A program made the position numbers and the translations under genes. Positions 45,024 to 55,652 of a stretch of 64,000 bases of DNA are shown here, in pieces (position 1 is the first letter of the stretch; each line of letters begins with the position of its first letter). Source of the stretch: Arthrobacter roseus (lineage in GTDB: Bacteria; Actinomycetota; Actinomycetes; Actinomycetales; Micrococcaceae); assembly GCF_016907875.1 (NCBI RefSeq), contig NZ_JAFBCU010000001.1:2170001-2234000 (forward strand). Direction: 5' to 3'. A model generated the notes under the pieces. It worked only from the letters and a program-made list of their open reading frames with translations. It did not search any database and was not told where the DNA came from.

Positions 45024-46571
45024 TCAGTCCTCGTACTTCGGGAAGATCGGGGCCGGCGCAGGAAGCTCAATACCCGGTACCAAAGGCGTACCCAGCGATG
45101 AGAACGTGCGGGCATCGTCGTCGGCCTGTCCCAATACGTGCAGCAACTTATCAGCCCCACCGGGCATCACCGGTTGAATCAGCAGCGCCACTACGCGCAG
45201 CACTTCCATCGTCACGTACAGCACCGTGTTCATGCGGTCGACGTCGGTCTTCCGCAAAACCCACGGCTGCTGTTCCGCAAAATAGGCGTTCGTTTCCCCG
45301 AGCACTGCCCACACCGTCTCAAGGGCGCGGCTGAACTCCTGACGCTCAAAGAAGTCGCGGCAGATCGCGGGAAGCGCATTGGCCTGGTCCAGAATCTGAT
45401 GATCGGCGTCCGTGTAAGCACCGGGCGTCGGCACCCGTCCGTTGCAGTTCTTGCCCACCATCGACAGTGATCGCTGTGCAAGATTGCCAAGGTTGTTGGC
45501 AAGGTCCGAGTTCATCCGCCCGGTAATGGCCTCGTGACTATAAGAGCCATCTGCCCCAAACGGCACTTCGCGCAGGAGGAAATACCGCACCTGATCCAAC
45601 CCGTACTGGTCAACCCAGTCACGCGGTGCCACTGTGTTGCCGAGCGACTTGGACATTTTGATGCCCTTGTTGTGCAGGTGGCCGTGGATCATGACCCGCT
45701 TCGGCAGCGCCAGGTCAGCGCTCATCAGAAATGCTGGCCAGTACACTGCATGGAACCGCGAGATGTCCTTGCCAATGATGTGAACGTCGGCTGGCCAGTA
45801 CTTGGTGAACGCCTCAGAGTTGGTGTTCGGATAGCCGACACCGGTCAAGTAGTTGGTCAATGCGTCCACCCAGACATACATCACATGCTGAGGGTTGCCC
45901 GGAACCGGCACTCCCCAATCAAACGTTGTCCGGCTGATGGAGAGGTCTTCGAGTCCGCCACGGACAAAACTAGCCACTTCGTTGCGCTTGGTGGCCGGCG
46001 CTGCCCAGTCCGGCTGCTCGTTGTAGAGCGCCAGCAGCTTGTCCTGATAAGCCGACAACCGGAAAAAGTAGGACTCTTCCTCGGTCCAGGTGACCTCGGT
46101 GTCGCTCTCTTTTGAGTAGCGGACGCCGTCGTCGCGAACCTCGGTCTCGTCTTCCGAATAGAACGCTTCGTCACGCACGGAATACCAGCCCACGTACTGG
46201 TCCAGATAAATGTCACCCTTGGCTTCCATCTTCTTCCAGATGTCCTGCGCTGATGCCAAGTGGTCTTCATCAGTGGTCCGGATGAAGCGGTCATACGAGC
46301 TGCCGACGTCGTCGTTCATTTCCTTGAACGCCCGTGCATTGCGGGTGGCAAGGTCCACCACAGCCACGCCCTCGCGGTCCGCCGTCTGCTGCATTTTCAA
46401 CCCGTGCTCATCAGTTCCCGTAAGGAACATGACGTCGAATCCGTCGAGTCGCTTGAAACGCGCCAGGGCGTCTGCGGCGATGGCCTCATAGGCATGCCCA
46501 ATGTGCGGGACACCGTTGGGGTAGGAAATGGCCGTCGTTACGTAAAAGGGGGTCTTCTGTGGTGATGTCAC
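45024..46571 (-). CDS. metG: Methionine--tRNA ligase
   Basis: Class I aminoacyl-tRNA synthetase of 515 residues that charges tRNA-Met, including the initiator. The HIGH motif is PHIGH (residues 22-26) in [21 protein letters not shown] and the KMSKS motif is [10 protein letters not shown] (about residue 300). There is no C-terminal tRNA-binding extension, which makes it a short form, and the zinc-knuckle cysteines seen in the E. coli type are absent. The GTG at 46571 has no spaced ribosome-binding site; TAGATT lies 7 bases before it, so the message may be leaderless. Confidence 0.95.
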   Translation of the reverse strand: MTSPQKTPFYVTTAISYPNGVPHIGHAYEAIAADALARFKRLDGFDVMFLTGTDEHGLKMQQTADREGVAVVDLATRNARAFKEMNDDVGSSYDRFIRTTDEDHLASAQDIWKKMEAKGDIYLDQYVGWYSVRDEAFYSEDETEVRDDGVRYSKESDTEVTWTEEESYFFRLSAYQDKLLALYNEQPDWAAPATKRNEVASFVRGGLEDLSISRTTFDWGVPVPGNPQHVMYVWVDALTNYLTGVGYPNTNSEAFTKYWPADVHIIGKDISRFHAVYWPAFLMSADLALPKRVMIHGHLHNKGIKMSKSLGNTVAPRDWVDQYGLDQVRYFLLREVPFGADGSYSHEAITGRMNSDLANNLGNLAQRSLSMVGKNCNGRVPTPGAYTDADHQILDQANALPAICRDFFERQEFSRALETVWAVLGETNAYFAEQQPWVLRKTDVDRMNTVLYVTMEVLRVVALLIQPVMPGGADKLLHVLGQADDDARTFSSLGTPLVPGIELPAPAPIFPKYED

Positions 46572-46660
46572 CCCAAAAATCTACCGCACCCGGCCGCGTA
46601 GGTGCCCATCGGTGTTACCGGTAGGGGTCACAGGAGCGTCCTCGAACCTCCCCTGAAGAT

Positions 46661-46735
46661 GCGCGAGATCGGGGGTTACCCACCAAATCAGCCGTATGAC
46701 CCCTGACCTCGACGGCAAAACCCCGACCTCGCGCC
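46661..46735 (-). repeat. 74-bp palindromic repeat, copy E (diverged)
   Basis: Ends are GCGCGAGATC and GACCTCGCGC. The left part matches the right part of copy C in inverse (CGAGATCGGGGGTTACC) and the right part (CAAAACCCCGACCTCG) matches copy D. The inner stem is degraded. It lies in the serA-metG intergenic region. Confidence 0.65.
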
Positions 46736-46751
46736 AAAAAAGAGGAGACCG

Positions 46752-48347
46752 CTAGTCCTGCAGATCCACCTCGCGCGCAAGGGTTGCCCCAACCTCAGTT
46801 TTCACGGCCTCGAGCAATTCCTGCGGAACCGACGAGTCAACGGTTAGCAGGCACAGCACCTGCCCGCCGTCGTCGTTGCGTGCAACCTGCATCCCCGCAA
46901 TATTGATGTTGTGGTCCCCCAGGATCCGTCCTACTGTGCCAACCACGCCCGTACGGTCCTGGTAGACGAAGAGCAGCAGGTGGTCGCTGATGGGAATCTC
47001 AATCTCGAAACCGTTGATCCCCACGAGTTTTTGGATTTGACGGTGCCCGGTCAGCGTTCCGGAAACGGAGATTTGCGACCCATCCGAGAGCGCCCCACGC
47101 AGCGTGAGTACGTTGCGGTACTCCTCGGATTCCAAGGTGGTGATCAGCCGAGTCACGATGCCGCGCTGTTCGGCGAGCACCGGGGCGTTGACGTAGGAAA
47201 CCTGCTCGGAGACGACGTCGGTGAACACGCCCTTGAGAGCGGCCAGTTCCAGCGCCTTCACGTCCAGAGCAGCGATTTCACCCGCCACTTCAATGTCAAT
47301 GGCCGTGGGTGAATCATGGGTTAGAGCGGTGAAGATCCGGCCCAGCTTCTCCATCAGCGGAATGCCGGGACGGACCTCCGGTGCAATGACTCCCCCGGCA
47401 ACGTTGACGGCGTCGGGCACCAGTTCCCCAGCCAGAGCGAGCCGCACCGACTTTGCAACCGAGACGCCCGCCTTTTCCTGCGCCTCATGCGTGGATGCTC
47501 CCAGGTGTGGTGTGACCACCACGTTCTCCAGGGCAAAGAACGGCAGATCGGTGCTGGGCTCATCGACAAAGACATCGATCGCAGCCCCGGCAATCGCGCC
47601 TTCCGTGAGCGCTGTGTACAGGGCGCTTTCGTCAACGAGTCCACCGCGCGCCACGTTGATGACAAACGCAGTGTCCTTCATTTTCGCGAAAGCCTCCGTG
47701 CCGAGCATCCCCAGAGTTTCCGGTGTTTTGGGCATGTGAATCGTGACGAAGTCCGCTTGCTCCAACAGTTCATCCAGGCTCACCAGTTGCACTCCGAGCT
47801 GGGCGGCCCTGGCGGATGTCACGTACGGGTCATAGGCAAGGATCTCGGTCTCAAAACCCTGCAGCCGGGCCGCTACCAGGGCGCCGATACGGCCCAACCC
47901 GATGATGCCGATCTTCTTCTCATACAGTTCCACGCCGGTGTACCTGGAACGCTTCCACTCGCCGTTCTTCAGCGAGGCGCTGCCCGCGGAAATGTTCCGG
48001 GCAAGGCCCAGAATATGTCCAACGGTCAGTTCCGCTGCTGAAACAATGTTCGACGTCGGCGCGTTGACCACCATGACGCCGGCGCGAGTGGCCGTTTTGA
48101 TGTCCACGTTATCCAGTCCGACACCGGCGCGGGCGATGACCTTCAACCTCGGTGCTGCCGCGATCGCCTCCGCATCAACCTGTGTCGAAGAGCGAACCAG
48201 GATGGCGTCAACGGTCGCTATGTCGTCCAGTAGCCGTCCGCGGTCAGCACCATCGGTAAATCGGATCTCAAAATCGGGTCCCAGCGCCTCAACGGTGGCG
48301 GGAGAGAGTTCCTCAGCAATCAGGACAACGGGTTTCATGGAGGTCAA
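46752..48347 (-). CDS. serA: D-3-phosphoglycerate dehydrogenase
   Basis: Oxidises 3-phosphoglycerate in the first step of serine synthesis. The 531-residue long form has a 2-hydroxyacid dehydrogenase core (ARAGVGLDNVD, the NAD site GIIGLGRIGALVAARL, NVARGGLVDESAL, and the catalytic HLGASTHEAQEKAG), an intervening domain and a C-terminal ACT domain (LLFVYQDRTGVVGTVGRILGDHNINIAGMQV) for serine feedback. I used the TTG at 48347 because AAGGA lies 7 bases upstream; the ATG at 48338 is the alternative. It follows ilvC by 86 bases in the same direction, so it may share the ilvBNC transcript. Confidence 0.93.
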   Translation of the reverse strand: MTSMKPVVLIAEELSPATVEALGPDFEIRFTDGADRGRLLDDIATVDAILVRSSTQVDAEAIAAAPRLKVIARAGVGLDNVDIKTATRAGVMVVNAPTSNIVSAAELTVGHILGLARNISAGSASLKNGEWKRSRYTGVELYEKKIGIIGLGRIGALVAARLQGFETEILAYDPYVTSARAAQLGVQLVSLDELLEQADFVTIHMPKTPETLGMLGTEAFAKMKDTAFVINVARGGLVDESALYTALTEGAIAGAAIDVFVDEPSTDLPFFALENVVVTPHLGASTHEAQEKAGVSVAKSVRLALAGELVPDAVNVAGGVIAPEVRPGIPLMEKLGRIFTALTHDSPTAIDIEVAGEIAALDVKALELAALKGVFTDVVSEQVSYVNAPVLAEQRGIVTRLITTLESEEYRNVLTLRGALSDGSQISVSGTLTGHRQIQKLVGINGFEIEIPISDHLLLFVYQDRTGVVGTVGRILGDHNINIAGMQVARNDDGGQVLCLLTVDSSVPQELLEAVKTEVGATLAREVDLQD

Positions 48348-48433
48348 GGCAGGATCCTTCCGGGATCTCTTGTCAGGCGGGATGAAAGGGCCCATGGCAG
48401 CGGCGTAATAACCGCTGCCATGGACCCGCGTGG

Positions 48434-49492
<1,059 letters not shown>

Positions 49493-50005
49493 TCAGGCGC
49501 TTCGGAGAGCCCGGTCGCTCATGGACTTGGCGCCTCTGCCAATGGCAAGGGTGCCCGACTGGACAATTTCCCGTACACCGAAGGGCTCAAGGATGCCCAG
49601 CAGGGCCCCCAGCTTTTCGGCGGTACCGGTGGCCTCAATGATCAGTGAATCGGTGGAGACATCCACCACGGAGGCGCGGAACAAATCGGCTGCCTGGGTT
49701 ACCTGCAGTCGCGTTGCCGCATCCGCGCGAACCTTGACCAGGATGTGGTCACGCTGCACGGAGGATTCGGGAACAAGCTCAACGATCTTGATGACGTTGA
49801 TGAGCTTGTTGAGTTGTTTGGTGACCTGTTCGAGGAGGTCTCCCTCGGCCTCGACGACCACGGTGATCCGGGAAATTCCGGCGGTCTCGGTGGGCCCAAC
49901 AGCCAATGAGTTGATGTTGAAGGCGCGGCGGGCAAAGAGGCTGGCTACCCGGGTCAGGACACCCGGAACGTCTTCAACCAGCACGGATAAGGTATGACGT
50001 GCCAT
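49493..50005 (-). CDS. ilvN: Acetolactate synthase small (regulatory) subunit
   Basis: Regulatory subunit that activates IlvB and confers valine feedback inhibition. The 170-residue protein has an N-terminal ACT domain (TLSVLVEDVPGVLTRVASLFARRAFNINSLAVGPTE, the valine site) and a C-terminal domain (SIIEATGTAEKLGALLGILEPFGVREIVQSG-type sequence). It begins 3 bases after the ilvB stop, so the two subunits are translated together. Confidence 0.96.
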   Translation of the reverse strand: MARHTLSVLVEDVPGVLTRVASLFARRAFNINSLAVGPTETAGISRITVVVEAEGDLLEQVTKQLNKLINVIKIVELVPESSVQRDHILVKVRADAATRLQVTQAADLFRASVVDVSTDSLIIEATGTAEKLGALLGILEPFGVREIVQSGTLAIGRGAKSMSDRALRSA

Positions 50006-50008
50006 GGT

Positions 50009-51949
50009 CTAGTCCTCCTGCTCCCACTCGGGTGTCATGTTGCGGGCTATCTGGATGAGGTCGTTGCTCACACCGGCGGGAACCATGGGCCAGACCATGG
50101 AATCGCGACTCACCACAAAGTCGACGACGACGGGGCGGTCGTTGATCTCCAGTGCTGCTGCAATGGTGGCGTCAATGTCCTCGTCGCGTTCACAGCGCAA
50201 GCTGGCGCAACCGTAGGCATCGGCGAGCTTCACAAAGTCTGGAATACGAACTGTGTCATGACCGGTGTTCAGATCAGTGTGGGAATAGCGGCCGTCGTAG
50301 AACAATGTCTGCCACTGGCGAACCATGCCCAGGGAGGAGTTGTTGATGATCGCTACCTTGATGGGGATGTTATTGATCACGCAGGTGGCCAGTTCCTGGT
50401 TGGTCATCTGGAAGCAGCCGTCGCCGTCGATTGCCCACACCACACGGTCCGGGTTGCCCACTTTGGCGCCCATGGCTGCCGGTACTGCGTAGCCCATGGT
50501 TCCGAGGCCAGCGGAGTTCAGCCAGGAGTGCGGACGCTCATACTTGATGAACTGAGCGGCCCACATCTGGTGCTGTCCCACGCCTGAAACATACACACCC
50601 TCGGGACCCGTCATTTCGCCGATCCGCTGGATGACCTTCTGGGGAGCTGAGTGCCCGTCGGGCGGACTGGTGAACCCAACCGGGTAGGTCTCTTTGAGCC
50701 TGTTGACCATGGACCACCAGGACGAGATGTCCGGGCGTCCGTGCTCGGCGAAGTAGGCCCGGCAGGCTTCGCTGAGCTCCGGGAGAATCTGCTTCACGGA
50801 ACCGACAATGGGCACATCGGCCGTACGGTTCTTGGAAATTTCAGCCGGGTCGATGTCGGCATGAATGACCTTTGCCCCCGGAGCAAAGGTATGGAGGATT
50901 CCGGTGACGCGGTCATCAAAGCGTGCGCCGAGGGTGATCAAGAGGTCCGCCTGCTGTAGCGCGGTCACAGCGGCGACCGATCCGTGCATTCCGGGCATGC
51001 CCATGTGCTGCGGGTGGGAATCCGGGAACGCGCCGCGAGCTGTCAGCGTGGTCACCACCGGCGCATTCACCAGTTCCGCCACTTCCAGCAGTTCCTGGGA
51101 CGCGTGAGCGTGAATGACCCCGCCGCCCACGTAGAACACTGGCCGCTGTGAAGCCGTTATGAGTTTGGCAGCTTCGCGAACCTGCTTGGAGTGGCCTTTG
51201 ACCACGGTCTTGTAGCCGGGAAGCTCAAATCGTGGTGGCCACGAAAACGTGGTTTTGGCCTGCTGTGCATCTTTGGTGATGTCAACGAGCACTGGTCCCG
51301 GGCGGCCCGTGGACGCAATATGGAACGCTTCTGCCAGCACGCGGGGAATGTCTTCAGCCCGCGTCACGAGGTAGGAGTGCTTGGTAATGGGCATCGTGAT
51401 TCCCACGATGTCCGCTTCCTGGAAGGCATCCGATCCAATGACCGCACTGGATACCTGGCCGGTGATGGCCACCATCGCGACTGAGTCCATGTTCGCGTCC
51501 GCTATGGCCGTCACCAGATTGGTGGCGCCGGGTCCAGAGGTTGCAATGCAGACCCCGACCCTTCCGGTGACCAGCGCATAGCCCTCCGCAGCATGTCCGG
51601 CACCTTGTTCGTGTCGAACCAGAATATGCCGCAGCCGTTTTGATGCCAGCAGTGGGTCATACGTTGGAAGGATGGCGCCCCCGGGCAGACCGAAGACCTC
51701 ATCGACTCCGAGCTCTTCGAGGGTGCGGACAATGGCTTCAGAGCCCAGCATTGGTGTTGCCGATACCACGTTGTTTGGTCCCTGGACCAGGTTGACTGCC
51801 GCGGGTGCCCCGTGGACATTTCCGGTCTTTGTCTGGCCTGCGGCTGACGCTGCCTGGCCTGCGGCTGACGCTGCCTGGCCTGTTCCTGCTGAGCCGTGCT
51901 GAGCCTTTGGTGGCATCAGCGCCGGACTGATTGGCGATCCCTTGCTCAT
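50009..51949 (-). CDS. ilvB: Acetolactate synthase large subunit
   Basis: Thiamine diphosphate enzyme that condenses pyruvate with pyruvate or 2-ketobutyrate. The 646-residue protein has the ThDP glutamate in [45 protein letters not shown], and the ThDP-binding [29 protein letters not shown]. Before the catalytic part (from about residue 62) is an unusual low-complexity leader with GQAASAA twice, encoded by a 21-bp tandem repeat. Its message starts with an attenuator: leader peptide ilvL, an intrinsic terminator and a second hairpin. A TGGACA-rich site lies upstream. Confidence 0.96.
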   Translation of the reverse strand: MSKGSPISPALMPPKAQHGSAGTGQAASAAGQAASAAGQTKTGNVHGAPAAVNLVQGPNNVVSATPMLGSEAIVRTLEELGVDEVFGLPGGAILPTYDPLLASKRLRHILVRHEQGAGHAAEGYALVTGRVGVCIATSGPGATNLVTAIADANMDSVAMVAITGQVSSAVIGSDAFQEADIVGITMPITKHSYLVTRAEDIPRVLAEAFHIASTGRPGPVLVDITKDAQQAKTTFSWPPRFELPGYKTVVKGHSKQVREAAKLITASQRPVFYVGGGVIHAHASQELLEVAELVNAPVVTTLTARGAFPDSHPQHMGMPGMHGSVAAVTALQQADLLITLGARFDDRVTGILHTFAPGAKVIHADIDPAEISKNRTADVPIVGSVKQILPELSEACRAYFAEHGRPDISSWWSMVNRLKETYPVGFTSPPDGHSAPQKVIQRIGEMTGPEGVYVSGVGQHQMWAAQFIKYERPHSWLNSAGLGTMGYAVPAAMGAKVGNPDRVVWAIDGDGCFQMTNQELATCVINNIPIKVAIINNSSLGMVRQWQTLFYDGRYSHTDLNTGHDTVRIPDFVKLADAYGCASLRCERDEDIDATIAAALEINDRPVVVDFVVSRDSMVWPMVPAGVSNDLIQIARNMTPEWEQED

Positions 51950-51982
51950 CTGGGCCTTCCCTTACCGAAATACTACGGTGGT

Positions 51983-52002
51983 GTACCCCGTAGCCGGGGT
52001 AC
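51983..52002 (-). other. Perfect hairpin in the ilvB leader
   Basis: GTACCCCG and CGGGGTAC are separated by 4 bases, giving an 8-bp perfect stem. It lies between the attenuator terminator and the ilvB start without a U-tract, so it is more likely a message-stability or ribosome-access element than a terminator. Confidence 0.5.
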
Positions 52003-52035
52003 GTGTCTTGCTGTTGCGCTATGTCCCTGTGGGAA

Positions 52036-52073
52036 CAAAAAAACCCCTCAGGCCGGTTGGCTCCTTGGGGTTT
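52036..52073 (-). terminator. Attenuator terminator of the ilvBNC operon
   Basis: Read leftward, AAACCCC pairs with GGGGTTT around an inner AGG-GCC/GGC-CT stem and AACC loop, followed by seven U residues. It lies 31 bases after the stop of the Leu/Val/Ile-rich leader peptide and about 85 bases before ilvB, the classic position for amino-acid attenuation. Confidence 0.85.
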
Positions 52074-52104
52074 GCGCGTGGTGTAGTGCTACCAGGTGGG
52101 GCGG

Positions 52105-52149
52105 TTAGGCCACGCGCCTGCTAATAAGGACTACGGATACGAGCTGCAT
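52105..52149 (-). CDS. ilvL: ilv leader peptide
   Basis: A 14-codon open frame, MQLVSVVLISRRVA, in which seven of fourteen residues are Leu, Val or Ile (LV, VVLI and a late V), followed by a terminator with a U-tract. Ribosome stalling on these codons when branched-chain aminoacyl-tRNAs are scarce would favour read-through into ilvB. A TTGACT box at 52184-52179 and TAAAGA near 52163 would start the message close to the ATG, so the leader peptide may be leaderless. Attenuation of ilvBNC is known in Corynebacterium. Confidence 0.8.
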   Translation of the reverse strand: MQLVSVVLISRRVA

Positions 52150-52207
52150 ATAAGTAGTCTTTACCCTCCCCCATGGAGAGTCAACCGGAGACGCCCTTGT
52201 CTCATTA

Positions 52208-52235
52208 TGTGGACACAATGTCCAGTTAGTGGACA
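52208..52235. promoter_or_regulatory. TGGACA/TGTCCA cluster upstream of the ilvBNC promoter
   Basis: Three copies of the hexamer stand in 26 bp: TGGACA at 52210-52215, TGTCCA at 52219-52224 and TGGACA at 52230-52235. The last two form a perfect 6-5-6 palindrome and the outer two are direct repeats 20 bp apart (two helical turns). They lie 25-50 bp upstream of the likely -35 box, as expected for an activator. The protein that binds is unknown. Confidence 0.5.
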
Positions 52236-52263
52236 TTAACCGAACGCTGTGCACCTCAACGTT

Positions 52264-53976
52264 CTAACCGCAGTAAGCGCCTTCCGACGCCGAATGAACG
52301 AGCTTTGCATACTTAGCCAGCACACCCTTGGTGTAAATGTGCGGCACGGGCTGCCAACCCTCGCGACGGGATTCAAGCTCCACCTCATCAACCAACAGAT
52401 CGAAGGACTTATTGGGGATATCCACACGAATTCTGTCCCCGTCCCGTACAAAAGCTATGGGGCCGCCGTCGGACGCTTCCGGGGCAACGTGCCCAATACA
52501 CAGCCCGGTAGTGCCTCCCGAGAACCGACCGTCAGTGAGTAGCAAGACATCCTTACCCAATCCTGCGCCCTTGATTGCGCCGGTGATGGCCAGCATCTCC
52601 CGCATCCCCGGACCGCCTTTGGGCCCCTCATAACGGATGACGACGACGTCGCCGGCCTTGATGCCACCAGCGTCCAGCGCATTCAGGGCACCCTGCTCAC
52701 GCTCGAAAACCCTCGCGGTCCCTTCAAACACCTCGGCGTCGAAACCCGCAGTCTTCACGACGGCGCCGTCCGGCGCCATAGAGCCCTTCACAACGGTCAA
52801 GCCGCCCGTGCTGTGGATGGGGTTATCCATTGCGCGCAGAATTTTGCCGTCGAGATCCGGTGGATTAATGGCTTCCAGGTTTTCAGCCAGAGTCTTGCCG
52901 GTCACCGTCAACGCGTCACCATGGAGAAGACCGGCGTCGAGCAACGCCCGCATGATGACGGGAACGCCACCAACCCTGTCGACGTCGTTCATCACGTACC
53001 GGCCAAATGGCTTCAGATCACCCAGGTGCGGAATCTTCTCGCCGATGCGGTTGAAGTCATCGAGGGTGAGGTCCACTTCAGCTTCCCGGGCGATCGCCAG
53101 CAGGTGCAGTACAGCGTTGGAGGAGCCTCCGAACGCCATGGTCACCGCTATAGCGTTCTCAAACGCGTCCATGGTCATGATGTCGCGGGACGTTATGCCC
53201 AGACGCAGCAAATTGACCACCGCTTCACCGGACTGGTGCGCAAAGGCATCACGACGACGGTCCGCACTGGGAGGGGCAGCCGAACCCGGCAGCGACATTC
53301 CGAGCGCCTCACCGATGCACGCCATGGTGTTGGCCGTGTACATGCCGCCACAAGCGCCCTCACCAGGGCAGATAGCGCGTTCAATTCGGTCAAGATCTTC
53401 GGTGGACATCCGCCCAGCCGCACACGCTCCGACGGCTTCGAAAGCATCGATCAGCGTGACGTCCTTCTCCGTGCCGTCCTCGAGCTTCACCCATCCCGGC
53501 ATGATCGAGCCCGCATAGAGAAAAACGCTCGCAAGATCCAGGCGCGCAGCAGCCATGAGCATGCCCGGAAGAGATTTATCGCAGCCGGCGAGTAACACGG
53601 ACCCATCGATGCGCTCGGCCTGCATCACCGTCTCGACCGAGTCCGCGATGACCTCCCGGGAGACCAAGGAGAAGTGCATGCCCTCGTGTCCCATGGAAAT
53701 GCCGTCAGATACCGAGATGGTTCCGAACTGCATAGGGAATCCGCCGCCAGCGTGAACACCCTCTTTGGCACCCTGGGCCAGCCTGTTCAGTGAGAGGTTA
53801 CACGGGGTGATCTCATTCCATGAGCTCGCTACACCGATCTGTGGTTTCGCGAAATCATCGTCACCCATGCCAACGGCACGGAGCATCCCGCGCGCCGGAG
53901 CCGCGTGAATCCCATCGGTGACAATTCGGCTACGGGGTTTGATATCCGGTGTCTGATTCTTCGGGGCAGTGCTCAT
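52264..53976 (-). CDS. ilvD: Dihydroxy-acid dehydratase
   Basis: Iron-sulfur dehydratase for the third step of isoleucine and valine synthesis. The 570-residue protein has the cluster cysteines in [32 protein letters not shown] and [35 protein letters not shown], and ends with [20 protein letters not shown]. It reads in the same direction as ilvBNC but its stop lies 115 bases before the leader peptide, with the TGGACA operator cluster between, so ilvBNC has its own promoter. Confidence 0.96.
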   Translation of the reverse strand: MSTAPKNQTPDIKPRSRIVTDGIHAAPARGMLRAVGMGDDDFAKPQIGVASSWNEITPCNLSLNRLAQGAKEGVHAGGGFPMQFGTISVSDGISMGHEGMHFSLVSREVIADSVETVMQAERIDGSVLLAGCDKSLPGMLMAAARLDLASVFLYAGSIMPGWVKLEDGTEKDVTLIDAFEAVGACAAGRMSTEDLDRIERAICPGEGACGGMYTANTMACIGEALGMSLPGSAAPPSADRRRDAFAHQSGEAVVNLLRLGITSRDIMTMDAFENAIAVTMAFGGSSNAVLHLLAIAREAEVDLTLDDFNRIGEKIPHLGDLKPFGRYVMNDVDRVGGVPVIMRALLDAGLLHGDALTVTGKTLAENLEAINPPDLDGKILRAMDNPIHSTGGLTVVKGSMAPDGAVVKTAGFDAEVFEGTARVFEREQGALNALDAGGIKAGDVVVIRYEGPKGGPGMREMLAITGAIKGAGLGKDVLLLTDGRFSGGTTGLCIGHVAPEASDGGPIAFVRDGDRIRVDIPNKSFDLLVDEVELESRREGWQPVPHIYTKGVLAKYAKLVHSASEGAYCG

Positions 53977-54024
53977 GCCTGAAAGTCTAGGACGCCCCAG
54001 CCCGGAACTCGATAATTGCCACCC

Positions 54025-54951
54025 TCATGTGACGCTTTCTCCAGCGCCTGTTACGATCGCTTCGGCTTCGGCCTGTAGCATCTCGACGACTCTGCGGACG
54101 GACGTCCGCTCGGATACGTCCTTGCGCATAAGTACGGCGATGGACCGGTGCGCACGGACTCCGGTCAATTCACGAAGCTCCAACTTCTCGGAAATGTGGC
54201 CGCGCGCGGTGTAACGGGGCAACATCGCCAACCCATGGCCTGCCGCCACGAGCGCCTCCATGACTCTTAGGTCCGGGTACTGCTGGATGCGGGTGGCCAA
54301 CCGTCCAGCGCGCACCTCTATCTGTGACAACACGGTATCGAGCGGGAACCCCCTGGCTACGCCAACCCACGGATAATCAACAACATCCTCCGGGGTCACT
54401 ACGTCCTTGGAAGTCAAGAGGTGCCCGGCTGGCATGGCAATGTCCAGTGGCTCCTGCATCAGAGGAACAACGACGATGCCCGGTTGAATGAACATATCGA
54501 CGCCCTCGATACTGTGCGCCAGAACAAAGTCGTAGTCTGCAGTCAACGGTGGAAAGTCGCGCATGGACGGGTCCTCAAGGACCGCCTCCACCTTCACACC
54601 GTCGAGCTCGACTATTCGGGTGAGGAGCCCCGGCAGGAGCATCTCCGCGGAACTGGGAAAGAATGCACCACGGATCTCTGTCTGCCAGCCCCGCCGATAA
54701 ATATCAACGGTGGATTTGACCCGTTCCATGGCTGCGGACAAATCGGCCGACGCCGCCGCCATCGCCACACCCGCCTCAGTCAAACGAACACGGCGGCCAG
54801 TCCGCTCCACCAGCTCGATACCCACCTCCTCCTGAAGCACCTTGAGTTGCTGAGACACGGCCGATGGCGTGACGTTCAAAGCGATGGCAGTGGCAGCAAT
54901 AGTCCCCCGGTCCGCTAGCTCACGGAGAATCTGCAATCGCTTCAGGTCCAT
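54025..54951 (-). CDS. LysR-family transcriptional regulator
   Basis: A 308-residue LysR regulator. The N-terminal helix-turn-helix is RGTIAATAIALNVTPSAVSQQLKVLQEEVGIELVERTGRRVRLTEAG (about residues 15-62); the C-terminal effector domain includes LLPGLLTRIVELDGVKVEAVLEDP and ALVAAGHGLAMLPRYTA. It lies 48 bases upstream of ilvD on the same strand, which might mean co-transcription or an independent unit. The target is unknown; an ilv gene or the divergent hypothetical gene at 55162 are the nearest candidates. Confidence 0.9.
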   Translation of the reverse strand: MDLKRLQILRELADRGTIAATAIALNVTPSAVSQQLKVLQEEVGIELVERTGRRVRLTEAGVAMAAASADLSAAMERVKSTVDIYRRGWQTEIRGAFFPSSAEMLLPGLLTRIVELDGVKVEAVLEDPSMRDFPPLTADYDFVLAHSIEGVDMFIQPGIVVVPLMQEPLDIAMPAGHLLTSKDVVTPEDVVDYPWVGVARGFPLDTVLSQIEVRAGRLATRIQQYPDLRVMEALVAAGHGLAMLPRYTARGHISEKLELRELTGVRAHRSIAVLMRKDVSERTSVRRVVEMLQAEAEAIVTGAGESVT

Positions 54952-55161
54952 CCTGAAATCTTATAGTTCCGGAAAGGCACCACACGATTCTGACCCTTTC
55001 GAAGATGGCGAGGAGGTAACAATAAGGGTGAGGCACTGAAATTATTCGTGCAGCGTCCGGTAGGCTGAGCTCTCCGGAACATACCCAAGTAGCAAGGCAT
55101 GGGCAGCTGACGCGCAGTCGAACGCCGCAGCTCCAGCGCCGCCAAAGAGGTCCCGTCCTAC

Positions 55162-55623
55162 ATGACACCTGCCAGCGTCTCCCCGATCAGCCCCCAAGAC
55201 AGCACGCGCCTGAAAAACCTGTTGCGTCAAGTGTTCGATTCTCAAATTCCCAACTACGGTGACTACAACCTCGTGTGTGCTCGTAGATCTCCGCTCTCGG
55301 ACACAGACCGCGACGTCGCTGGCCCCGAGTACTATGTGGTGGGCTATCGCTGGCAGCCGCTGGAGATCATGATGGCGCCCTTCGAGGCCGGCGAAATGAG
55401 TCCCGCGGGCACTCCGGTGGAATTGAACATGACCAACCTTGCCCACGCCGTAGAACTAGCACCAGATCACTATGAAACGGCCACCAGTACCGGGGCCATC
55501 TTCTACTTCGAAGTGCCCACAACCATCGACCTACCGCTGCTGGATTCCGTACGCACCCTTGTCCAGTCAGAAGACTACGAGGACTTCACAGCATTCATGA
55601 CCCAATTCGTTACCGTGGACTGA
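55162..55623 (+). CDS. Unrecognised conserved-looking soluble protein
   Basis: A 153-residue acidic protein with no signal peptide or membrane segment and no family I recognise. Visible features are a short helical start (SPQDSTRLKNLLRQVF), a region with many strands (GDYNLVCARRSPL, EYYVVGYRWQPLEIMMAPF) and an acidic C-terminal helix (DYEDFTAFMTQFVTVD). Codon use is like that of its neighbours and the ATG has AGAGG upstream. It is divergent from the LysR gene and converges on the hydroxyacid dehydrogenase gene. Confidence 0.6.
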   Translation: MTPASVSPISPQDSTRLKNLLRQVFDSQIPNYGDYNLVCARRSPLSDTDRDVAGPEYYVVGYRWQPLEIMMAPFEAGEMSPAGTPVELNMTNLAHAVELAPDHYETATSTGAIFYFEVPTTIDLPLLDSVRTLVQSEDYEDFTAFMTQFVTVD

Positions 55624-55652
55624 GACCGGACTATCTGCGGCGCTAACCCCGC

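Noticed and set aside
51950-52150. T-box or other riboswitch before ilvB
   Set aside because: No T-box sequence; a Leu/Val/Ile-rich leader peptide plus terminator explains the region.
53795-53825. GGGGTGATCTC sequence resembling an arm of the 74-bp palindromic repeat
   Set aside because: It encodes the conserved EITPCN segment of IlvD and lacks the other arm and the element ends.
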